Positions 1 to 12,100 of a DNA stretch of 35,289 bases are shown piece by piece. Every line of letters begins with the position of its first letter. Position 1 is the stretch's first letter. The DNA is from Spirochaetia bacterium (GTDB lineage: Bacteria > Spirochaetota > Leptospiria > Turneriellales > JAOUOS01), in contig JAOUOS010000032.1 in NCBI GenBank assembly GCA_029880285.1, positions 1 through 35,289 on the forward strand. The letters are read 5' to 3'. Under the pieces are notes generated by a model. It was not told the DNA's origin. It did no database searches and saw nothing but the letters and a program-made list of their open reading frames with translations. The position numbers were made by a program, and so were the translations under genes.

Positions 1-195
1 ATTAAAATATTGCCCGTACCGTTTTGCTGGCCGTCAATGGTTAACGTACCGCTTACGCCAAATGTATCGCCGTCTTTGAATTGTATTTGCCTTGCGCCGT
101 TGCCTTTTTCAAGAGTCAAACTTGCGAAGTTTGTAGAGCCGGTTACAAGCTGGTTGGCTGTGCCGTTAAAGATAAACGTAGAGCCGGTTAAATCA
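1..195 (-). repeat. Copy A of a 1407-bp-period in-frame coding repeat
   Basis: This stretch of the giant adhesin matches 1408-1602 at clearly high identity. The first 40 or so bases are the same, and the differences are mainly synonymous or conservative. The offset of 1407 bases is 469 codons, so the repeat keeps the reading frame. It encodes the GS..F.SLTLEKG module followed by LTIDGQQNGTGNI. Confidence 0.85.
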
Positions 196-3100
196 GAAGC
201 AACCGTAGAGTAGTTAAAAAAGTTACCCAAAACTTGCCAAATGCCTCCTGTAGTAACAATTTTACTGTTATTCGGAAAACCAATCGCATCAATATATATA
301 TTCATACCGCCGCTAACGGTTACATTAGAATTGCCTGCGTTTAAGATTCCCCAGTGATTTGATGAATTATAACCCAAATATAAACCCTTAACATTGAGAG
401 AATAATTAGCGGTATTCAATGTGCCGGCGCCAGTTGTGATACCGGTTATTCTTAATCCGCCTGTTGTTGTAATAGAACCGCCCAGTTGTGCAGAAAGACC
501 GTCGCTTGTATAAACGATCATATTCATAGAACCATAGTTACCGCCAGAAACAATTCCATTGCTGTCTTTCTGAAAATAATAAACGATTGTGCCAGATAAA
601 GTTGCTCCGCCGTTAATAAATGGCGTTGTTACGACAGAACCGGCGTTATTATAGAGGTACAACCATCCCCCGTTATTAAATGTTCCCGTTCCCGTAGTCA
701 GTTGATTATGAATAACAGTATTACCGTTCGTTGCCGTCGTATTGCCGGCAGAGGCGACGGTTAAATTGTAAAAATTATTGGGTCCCGCTGCGGATAAGTT
801 GTTCATATTGCCAATTGTACCACTGCCGGTAATTTCAACAGAGTTGCCCGATGTACGCTGGTACTGGCCGTCAACTGTATTTCTGGTAAAATCGGTACCA
901 AGCGTGATGGTTGAGGCGTTGGCTTTTAATACAGCCGAGCCGGCAAAAGTCGCGTTGCCGTCGCCTATGGTTATACTATTTGTAACATTTAAGGCGAAGT
1001 TTGAAGCTGATGTATCAAGCGTTGCCGCAGAGGCCGCCGTATTTGAACCAATTTGTAGATTTTTCGCATTCGCGATGACGTCAAGAGTTACGGTATGGCC
1101 ATCGCAGATAACAACGTCAACAATTGAATCTGGCGCCGCGCCTACTGAAGTCTGGGCGCCGCCGCAAGGGTCAGCGGACCATGTAGTTCCCGCCGACCAG
1201 ACTCCGGTGGCCATAGAATAGTATGATAACGGCCCAAACCAGGCGGTATTACCTGTGCTGTCTACAAGGCTCGTTCCATTTGCCAAAGCATAAACAACCG
1301 GCGTTGTCGTACCCGTGTTATTAGCATCTTTAACATCCATGTTAGCAAGTGTGCCGCGCGTACCGATAAAGTTAAAGTTAAAAGGAGTACCGCCCAATTG
1401 CGAACGAATTAAAATATTGCCCGTACCGTTTTGCTGGCCGTCAATGGTTAATGTACCGCTTACGCCAAATGTATCACCGTCTTTAAATTGAATTTCTCTT
1501 GTGCCGTCGCCTTTTTCGAGGGTTAAGCTTGCAAAGTTGGTAGAGCCGGTTACAGTCTGGTTGGCCGTGCCGTTAAAGATAAATGTTGAACCGGTTAAGG
1601 CGGTGGTTCCGGTGTTTGTTTTGCTGTAGTTACCGCCAATTTTCCAGGTACCTCCCGTTGTGGTCACGTTCCCGACGCCTGTGCCGTAATCAGCAAATGT
1701 CAAATTTCCCGTAATATTGACATTTGAATTATACGAATTTATATTCCCCTCAATGTTCGCGCTGCCAAGGGTCATTGTATAGCTACTTGCGGAGGTATCT
1801 AGCGTGGTTATATTATTCGATGTCATCGGGTGTACACGCAATATTCCCGTCGTTGTTATATTACCGGCTAATTGAAATATTATGCCGTTATTTCCTCTGA
1901 AATTAATACTTGTATCGCCAAAATCAAGACCGGGTACGGGAATGGTAACAGCGCCGCTAAATGCTTGAAAATAAAAATATCCCGGGCCGCTAATAATCGG
2001 CTGGGCGCCCGGCACAACAACCATGTTGGTTGTGGCGGCTCTTGCTGTTCCGTAATAGGGACCAAATTGCGCTCCGGCAGAAAAAGTCAGCGCTCCATTG
2101 CCTAAGGTTAACTGATTACAGATGTAGTTTATACCGCTTACTGTGGTAGTTTGGCCCGTTGCCGCCACAGACAAATTAAAAAAGTTATTTGAATAAACCG
2201 CAGGAGCGCTAGCGGCGCATATTGTATTCATGTTTGATATGGTTCCGGTGCCGCTCATAATTACCGTAGAACCTATCGCGGCGGCGTTGGTAGAGGTAAA
2301 CTGACCATCCGCAGCGCGAACCCATGAACCGCCCACTGTAATGGTAGAACTATTTGCGAGAAAAACAGCCGTATTTGCCGCCCCCACTCCGTCGCCAATA
2401 TTTACGTTACCTGAAACGGTTAAAGCATAGTTTGTCGCGGATGTATTTAATGTACCCTGCGTAATCGTTAAGTTACCGCCAATGGTTGTGGCTACCTGCA
2501 ACTGGTAAGTTTTGCCAACAGCGTTTACATTTACATTCGCGGTTATAGTACCGCCCGCATGATTAAACCTGAAAGGCCCGTCGGTTGTACCGGCAAGAAC
2601 AACAGTACCGTTTGTTATGGTACCGCCAAACATGTCAAAGTGTTCGTTAACGGTCAAGGTAAAGCCGCCCAGGTCAAGAGTTACATTAGGATGTATCTCT
2701 AATGAGCCGACAGTTTTGTTCGCATCAAGTGTTACAGTATAAGGTCCGGCCAGATAGGTTTCATCTAAAATGACATCCTGATTTAAGCCGCCAACAACCG
2801 TTGGTTCGTTATCGTTTACCCAATTGGCGGTTGTGTTCCATGCGGCTGAGGCGATTTCCCATTTTTTGGTATTGTAAACTGACAGAATTTCTGAAGATGT
2901 TAGAGCATAATTATACACTCGTAGTTCATCAATACTGCCCTTAAAACTTGAGATAGTGATAGAAGGGTAACCTATACTTAAATTACCCACAGCAGAGTCA
3001 TGGTAACCAGAAGCGTCTGACACAGCCAATTTTCCGTCAATATACAACTCTGTTTTACTGCCCGTATCAACAACAACGAAATGATGCCATCCGCCATTAG

Positions 3101-6100
3101 TTATCTCATTAGGAACAGGAGAGATAGTAAGCCCCTGCCATACGCCGCTAACTTTTCTATAATATTGTAACAAATCAGAAGATAAGTTTATTGTCAGAAA
3201 ACCAGATTCTCCCCCGCCATTTACCCATATATAATTACCATCAGCCGGATCAAGAATGCTTGTCTCTGCCCAAACAGAGGTTGTCTGCCAGCTATTATTA
3301 ATATCTATATTTGTATCAATAGCATTTGTAGCGCCATCTAATTTATAAGCCGTATCATTTATTGCATGTCTATCTTGACTTGAAACAGGGGTACCAACAG
3401 CAGTACCCGGAGTGGAGCTTATAAAATCAATATAATCACCGTCAAGCTTCCAGTGCGCCAGCAAATTACCATACCAGCCGACGGTATTTGTACCCGGCGT
3501 GCCGGTAGGGTTAAGAGGCGCGCTCCAGGCCGTACCGTTAATAACATTATTGCTAACATTTAAATTCGCTGTCGCGCCAATGGTGCCGTTAACGGTGATA
3601 GTCGACTGCGTTGTACCGTCAGATGAGTCTATTGTAATACCGTTTGTTGTGGCATCGGCAGTAAAAGTTCCGCCGACAGTTTGCGTACCGCCCGCCGGAA
3701 AGGTTATTGTTCGCGCGCCGGTATCGGCAAGAGTCAGGTTGTTGAATGTAGTACTGCCGGTTATGGCCTGTGTGCCAGCTGTGCCGTTTAAGGTTACAGT
3801 CTGTGGCGCAGTAAAACTAAAAGTACCCGTTGCCGCTTTTGTCCAGTTACCCGCAAGGTTAATGGCATTTGTGCCAGCATTAAGGGTGCCATTGGTTATT
3901 GTCAAGTTACCGCCAATAGTGGTTGCCGCTTGTAACTCATAAGTCTTGCCCGCCGCATTGACATCTACATTCGCCGTTATCGTACCGCCAGCATGATTAA
4001 ACCTGAAAGGCCCGTCGGTTGTACCGACAAGAACAACAGTACCGTTTGTTATGGTACCGCCAAACATGTCAAAGTGTTCGTTAACGGTTAAAGTGAATCC
4101 GCCCAAGTCAAGAGTTACATTCGGATGTATCTCTAATGAACCGATAGTTTTGTTCGCGTCAAGAGTAACAGTATAAGGCCCTGCGAGGTATTTTTCATCA
4201 AGAATGACATCCTGATTTAAACCGTCTACAACTGTTGGTTCGTTATCGTTTACCCAGTTGGCGGCAGTGTTCCATGCGGCTGAGGCGATTTCCCATTTTT
4301 TGGTATTGTAGTCGGCTAAAACTTCCTCTGCCGAACGAGCATAGTTGTAGATCTTCACATCATCAATTTGAGCGCTTGCAAAATAAGAACTAAGGAACTT
4401 CCCGATGGTAATAGAAGTCCCACCGTAATCATAGGACCCTGTAAGGGTACCTGAAAAAGTGGAAGAGGCCTCAAATTTGCCGTCAACATAAATAGAAACG
4501 GTTTTTCCCTGTTTTGTACCGAATAAAAAGCGCCATTTACCATCATTAATTTGGCTGGTACCGGTAATAACAATACCTTGTACTGCACTGTTTTGTGTTG
4601 AAAAGTGGGCCTGGCCTGTGTCACCACAAGAAAGCTTGAAACCAGCTACAACTGCTTGTGCGCCTACAAATACTTTTTCGCCGGTACAGTCTTGAGTAGT
4701 TTTTATCCAGGCGCCCACAGAAAAATCTCCCGTGCCAAAGTTATATGCGGCATTTCCGGGCGCTGAATAATATTGCGATGAACCATCCAATTCTGGTGTC
4801 GCAAAGTTTCCTTTTGCATGTCTATCTGAAGCAAAGCCGGCACTGGTTGGGTCAGTCAAGCTATTCGCCGTTAGGCTGCTGTCTAGCAGAGCATTGTCCA
4901 GGGTCCAATGCGCGACAAGATTGCCAAACCAACCAATAGTATTGCCATTCGTAGAAACAAAATTTGTCGGATTTAGAGGGAGTGTTGTACCCGTAACCGC
5001 TAAAGTAGAATTTGAAACATCCACATAATCTGCCGTCGCGGTTCCGGCGCCATCAATGGTAAACTGGCCCGAACCTGTATCTGTATTAATAATAAAATTT
5101 TGTGTTGCTGAACCTGTGGCCGTAAAAGCTCCGTTTACGGTAAATGTATCGCCATCTTTAAAAAGAAGAGTTCTGTTAGCCGTACCGGTATCAAGAATTG
5201 TAAGATTATTAAAAGTAGTACTGCCCGTGATAGTTTGGGTTGTACCATTCGCGCCGTTTAAGGTTACGGTTGATGTACCGGCGGTAAATAATCCGTCTGT
5301 TGCGTTAGTTGTCCAATTGGCCCTGACGCTAATGGCCGAAGCGTTCGCTGTAAATGCCGCCGATGAAGCGTTACCTGCACCGTTGCCGATATCTACACTA
5401 CCTGTTACGTTAACGGCGTAAGAATTAGTACCACCGTCGTTAGATGTATTAAAAATACCGCCTATAATATTTAAGCTGCCGTTTAAGGTTAAATCGCTGG
5501 CAAGCTGCCACTCATCATTTAAATTAGCACCGGTTACAGTGTTATTCAACGTTAAGTTATTTAATGCATGAGTGTTTGTTAATATGGGCAGTTGATGCGA
5601 AGTCGCGTCGTCATTGCCGGTTACTGTTAAGGTAGATGTACCCGCCGCGAAAGTAGAAGCGGCCCCAATGCTTAAGCCACCCATAAGTTCAATGCCTGAC
5701 GAACCTGTTATATTTATATTGGCATCAGCGCCCGCTATGGCCAATGTTACCCAATTGGTATTACTGGTTTCTGAAAGCTTCCACGAACCAAGGTTTGTTA
5801 TATTGACGTTTGCTTTCGCTAAGAGATTAAAAGTATTATCGTTAGAAACCGCCGCATCTGACTGAACAATTGAATCGTTAAAGTTAATTGTATTAATTGT
5901 GTTGGCCGTGGTTTCTGACCAGATATAATCAAAACCGTAAATTCCGCCATTGTTTGTGTTATAAGTAATCGCAGAACCCACAGGTGTTGAGGCATCGGCA
6001 GAGTTAACTGAAAAAATACCATTTGAATTTAACCATAAATCGCCGGTTTGGTTATATGTATGAGGCTGCGCGTCTGCATCGCCAAAACCAATGGCAAAAG

Positions 6101-9100
6101 AAGGCAGGCGTTCGTTAGTATTTAAGCCTGAAAAATTCAGCTTGCCGTCATCTGCGGCTGTATTCGCGGTAAAAGGAGCCAGAATAAATAAACTGCCGCC
6201 GACTGCTGTGCCGGTGAAATCTACGGTTGCTCCGTTTTCAATGATAACAGAATTTTTTAATGCATCCTGACCAACAACCGCTATCAGCTTGCCTTCGTTA
6301 TCGCCGGTTGCGCCGTCTTTTAAAGTAGCGCCGGCTCTTACTGCTAACGACTGAACCGCTAAAGAGGTGTTTGAAATACCGCCTGATTTTACGTTCATAT
6401 CGCCGGCAAATGCAAAAAGCTTGGGATCAAACATTCCATCGCCGGTTGAATTTATTTGACCCAAGTTTTCTATAGTAATCACAGCGCCTGACCCGGTTAC
6501 TTCAAGCGCATTTGAACCCAAATTTAAAATAGCCGCAGAAGCTCCGCCGCCAACAAGAAGGGTATAGGCCGATTGACGGTCTGCCAAAGTAACAGTAGTG
6601 CCCTGGCATATTACAACATTATCTGAAGCGCCCGGATAATTGGCTGCCTGAGCGCCGCCGCAGCCTACGGTTGACCATGTTCTGGGGTCTGCCCAGTCTC
6701 TGTTATCAATTGAATAATAAGTGGTTGAACCCGGCGCAAACCACCCAATAGTATTACCTGAATCAAGACTATTCGTAGGACTTACAGGAGTAGCAACTAC
6801 GTCGCCTGTTGAAAAAGCTTTACCGTCTTTTATATCGAGATATTGAATAAATGCCGGATCTGCCGTACCCTGTAAATCGCATCGCCACATATTGGGTGAA
6901 TCTGTGGATCTTAGTTTTGTATAATTTGTCGTACTGCTTGCTGTAATGGCGCCGTTAATTATAAATGCCTGCGAATCATCCCACATACCCGGCAAATATA
7001 TTGTTCTGTTTACATTGCCTGTATTATTAAAATCAAGATTAAAAAAAGTAAGTGGATTGCCGTTATTATTTATATTTTGAACACAGTCTGCGGTTGAACA
7101 AATAAATGAAATTGTTGATGTATTCGCGTTAAATATACCAGAATTAAATTGAAAATTTCCCGTAATACCCAAAGTAAAATTTGAAGCGTTTAATGTACCG
7201 CCTTCTATTGTCAATGAATGAATATCGCGGTTTCCGTTTAAGTTAACGGTATCGCCGCTACAAATTACGGCATTTTCTCCCGCGCCGGGGGCCACTCCCG
7301 CGGGCGTGCCGCCCCCGCAGCCGTCTGATACCCATACCGAAGCGGTTGACCAGTTACCGCCGCCGCCTGTACTATAAAAAGTTGTTGTGGGAGGGTTAAT
7401 GGTCATTGCCTGACTACCCGTTGTTCCCTCAAACTTAGCTGAAATTGTCACTAAATCTGGCAAGGGCTGTGTTACGCCGTTTATTGTGAGAGCGCCGGTA
7501 TAGCTACCTAAGAGAAAATTAGTTGTTGTTCCAGGCGAAACGCTTATGCCATTAGTTGCGGAATCTTGACCAGAAACATTTGCCTGCCCGTTAAAACTTG
7601 TAGCAGTGGTTTCGACAGAAGCCGTTAAGTCTAAATAGTTGACCATTTCTAGCGTGAAAGCGAAAGAGTCTCCCGCGTTTGCCGAGGCAGGCAGGGTTAC
7701 TTTAAGTTCTGCGTTTGGCGCACCTGCTACGCTGGTGGGAATTCCAGAACCATCTACGGCAACCGTAAATGTAGGCGATAAGTCTTCTACAATAGTATCA
7801 GAACCGTCATATTCTCTTGCCATTGAATAGAGCGCACCGGAAACTGCTGTATAGTCAAATTGATCGATGATTGTTGTTTTTGTTTCATTATAAATATACA
7901 TGGTACCGCCGCCGTTTGGCAGAATAAGCCCGGTAGCATCAAGGTATTTATTTAACGCTGTAAAAGCATAGCCATTAATCGTTGTGCTTGTGCCGCTAAC
8001 CGTAGTGACCGCCGGTATCGCATAGTCACTTGTACCATCAGAAAGAATACAATTTGAGAGATTCTTTGGAACAGAAGTTTTATTATACAATTCATAAGAT
8101 TCATCGGCATTGATATCACCCACTAAAATTCCGGCGCCCGTTTCATAAGGCATTATTTCATTTATTACCACATCGCCCGGGTTAAGCTGGCACGTACCCG
8201 GCGCGGGAAACCAGTCGGTATTCGTACCCAAATCGGTATTTGAGGCAAGATTGCTTAGTATTGGTTTTTGGCCCGCGTCTGAAGTACCCGCGTTTGAATC
8301 TTGAACAATTAAATAGCCATTGTTAATGTCTTTTGAGGCGGTGGATGTAAGGTTAAAGTTCCATGAAAAGCCCGAAGCCGTAGGCTCACAATCGGTAAAA
8401 CCCGCGTTCGCCGGACAAAGTTTAAGTTCCTGACCCGTGCCGTTGCCCTGCGCGTAAAAATCGCCGGTTACGGTTACGGTTGAGCCATTTTCAAATAAAA
8501 CATTTCTTACAGCGCCCGAATAATTTCTCAAATATAAATGCATAAAAATGGGTGAACCTTTTATGCTTTGCGTTGAATTACCCTCAAAACGAACTTTTGA
8601 ATATCCAGGCCCCTTATCAAACTGGCCCGTAGCGGTAATATCAAAATTGCCCAGAACCTGAAAATCAGTATATTCAATAGCCAATACACCGTCACTTGCG
8701 CCCGTACCGCTGCCCATAGTAATATTTTTTACCTGCGCCCAGTTTCGAACTGTTATGGTATGTTCATCGCATATTACCACGTCATAATTTTGGTCAGGGG
8801 TAAGACTTGCGTTATTTTGAACGCCGCCGCACGCGTCAAATGACCAGTTAGAACCGTTATCCCAATCGCCTGAACCGCGTGAATATAAGAGAGGAACCAC
8901 AAACCATCCGGTATTGTTAGTACTGTCAACATGCGTGCCGTCTGCGGTTAAATTTGGCGTTGTACCCGTGGCTACGCCGTCTTGAACATCAATATAATTA
9001 AGAGTGCCGAGAGTGTTTAGCGCCATTGTCCATTGCGTTGGCGACGAATCGGAACGCAAATAAAGCCATCCGTTTGTTGTGCCATCAGCCGTAAATGTGC

Positions 9101-12100
9101 CGCTTACTGTTTGCGTTTGACCGTTAGCGAAATAAATAGCTCGCGAACCGGTATCGGCAATGGTAAGATTGTTAAAAGTATTAGAGCCGGTTATAGATTG
9201 AGTTCCCGTACCGTTCAATGAAACAGTACCCGTACCGGCAGAAAAAGTTCCGCCCGCAGAATTTAACCAGCTTCCCGAGACGTTCCAGTTTGAATCGGTT
9301 AGAGAAAGCTGGCTTCCCGCTTGATGAATATCTACATTGCCAAAAATAAAAGTTTCGCCGTTACTTGCGCCACCGGTTTCTGTTAGAATACCGTTAGCAT
9401 TAAACGGAGCGCCAAGCGTGGTACTCACACCCAAATATAAAACAGACGCCGCAATGGTTTTATCGTTTGTATTTAATGTAGTTGTCAAGCCCGCAGCACT
9501 GCCTGATATAATCATGGCCCCGGTGGTAACAACATTACCCTGCATGGTTATTGTCTCTAAATCCTGACCAAAAACAAGAATAGTTGCTGTATTTGAGATA
9601 TTACCAAGTCCATCTGGAAGTTGGCCCGTATTCGAATTTGTTGTATCGGCATACGCAAAGTTAAGTGTATCAAGCGTAAATAAGTTATCAAGACCGTTTA
9701 TTGTTAAGGGACTGAAAGTAGGCGAACCCGGTGTATCTATAAGCTGAAGAGTTCCCGTACCGGTAATAGTCGCCGCCGATGTATATCCCGGGTTAAGCAC
9801 AGCTTCATATAAAATTGTATTGGTTTCTTCTACGTTTATAGTTTGGCCGGAGTAGCCAAAATTTAATTTATAAAAACCACAGGAACCGTTAAAACCTCTC
9901 AAAGTTCCCGAACCTGTCATGTTTACGGTACTTGTGCCGAAGGTAAAAGTTCCATCTGTTGAATCACAAATTAAGTCAGTGTCGACTGTTATAGCCGATG
10001 CATTTGCGGTTAATACAGCCGCTCCCGACCCGTCGCCGATTGTTAAACCGCCGCCAATATCAAGACTAAAGTTTGAAGCTGTTGTATCAAGGGTACCTTC
10101 AGAAACTGTAAGACTGCCGCCAATTGTTGTCGCAGCGCTTAACTCGTAAGTTTTCGCAGCGGCGTTTACATTAACATTCGCGTTAATAGTGCCAGACGTT
10201 TGAGCAAACCTGAAATTTCCATTGTCTTTACCGGCAAGAATAATTGTACCCCCGCCGATTATGTTGCCGTCATCAAGATCAAAATGATTATTGACCGTTA
10301 AATTTTGCGCATTGGTACTTAAAGTTATATCAGTTGTACCCGCCGCGTCAATTTCAAGGTTGCCTACAGTTACAGATGAATTCAAATTAACGGTATAAGC
10401 GCCCGCCACAAAAGTGTGATCTAAAATAACATCCTGACCGGCATACGGTACGCCGTCAGGAACCCAGTTAGCGCCGTCTGACCAGTTAGCGGTTGCCGCG
10501 CCGCCGTCCCATTTTTTTGTGTTATAAACAGACACAATTTCTAAATTTGAAAGTTTATAGCTATACAAGCGAACATCGTCAAGTTTTCCTTTTAAAAAAG
10601 CTTGTGCACCAGAAGGGTTAGCGCCTATACCAAATTCTGCCACGCCTACCGGCGGAAAGCTAGTTGTCCATGCACCGCCTGTAATAAGCGTAACACTAAC
10701 ATTTTTACCATTAAGATACAAAGTCACGTTGGTACCGTCATAAGAAGCGCATACATGATTCCATGCGTTTAATAATACATTAGAATTGGGAAAAACATAT
10801 AGACCATCATTACCGGCCCCGCCTGATCCAAAAATCAAATTAACATCGCCAATAGGATCTTTACCAATAGAAAAACCTATTCCATTTGTACCAGACGCAC
10901 CATACCTAAAAATTGTAAACTGATTTTTTACTTGATCATCAACAGGCAGCGAATTTAAGTTTATCCATGCGCATACCGTTCTATTAGACGCACCAATAGG
11001 AAAACCCGTTTCGCTACCATCAGGGCCCTGTAAGAAACCTGTTGTTCCATCAAGTTCAAGAGCGCCATTATCAATAGCGTGTCTTTCTTGCACAGTGGTT
11101 ACACCACCAATTAGATTCGCGTTATTATCACCGCCTTCACTGTCATCACCGTTGCCGTTTAACTGCCACCAGGCAACAGCAGAAGCCAATAAATTATCAA
11201 TAGGAACTTCGTTAAATTCTAAATTATCTACAGCATCATTACCAAAAGCGTCTTCAAGAAAATTCAAGGCTGGTGTTGAAGCAATATCTATTTCGCCTGC
11301 GACTGTCCATGCCGCGCTTGTAGAACTTGTTAATGTGATTTCTAAATTACCCGCGTTTACCGCAAAAGCTGCCCCCGCGCCGTCAAGACCGGCTGCCGGT
11401 GTTGAACCATCAGGTTCAGTTTTAAAATCAGAAGGAACTATACCGCCGCCGCCAATCGCTATAGGTTCAGAAAAAACCAAAGTTAATATTGTGCCGGCTG
11501 AAAGAACGCCGCCCGATACAGGAGTATTGCTTGAAGCCGAAATAAGTACGGGCGAAGCGGCATCGGCCGCACCGGCTGTTGATGTAGACGCTAATAATAA
11601 ACCCGCCCCGTTATTGATTGACCCCTGCGTATATGTAACCGCCGGCATGGCATTGGTATCGTAATTCGCGCTTTCGTTAAAAGAAATAAAAATAACATTA
11701 TTATTAGCAATATCGCCGTTTGTACTTGGATCAAAACTTTCGCCAACATAACCGGCCACGTCAAAATCGGTTGCCGTAACAGAAGCGTCTCTTATTGATT
11801 CGTCAAATGTAATTTTAATCGCATCAATTTTACCGTTTTGGTCGACATCCTGAGTTTCCCACGCGGTTATTACAGGAGGGGTTGTGTCAACAGTATAAGT
11901 AACATTGAATCTAGGAATATACGCGCCGCCAGAAACAACCGAATATACCGAATATAAAGAAGAGCTAACAGCAGTATCTGATTCAAGACCTACCGCCCAC
12001 CACGTTTGACCTGAATTTAAAGCGTTTTGTAATGAGACAATTGCATCCGGACCAAGATTTATTATACTTTCTGAATCTGCAACACCTGCTAAAAAAGGCC

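Noticed and set aside
1..4311. Regular repeats that might suggest a CRISPR array
   Set aside because: Repeat units are hundreds of bases long, codon-phased and translated; there are no short identical repeats with equal unique spacers.
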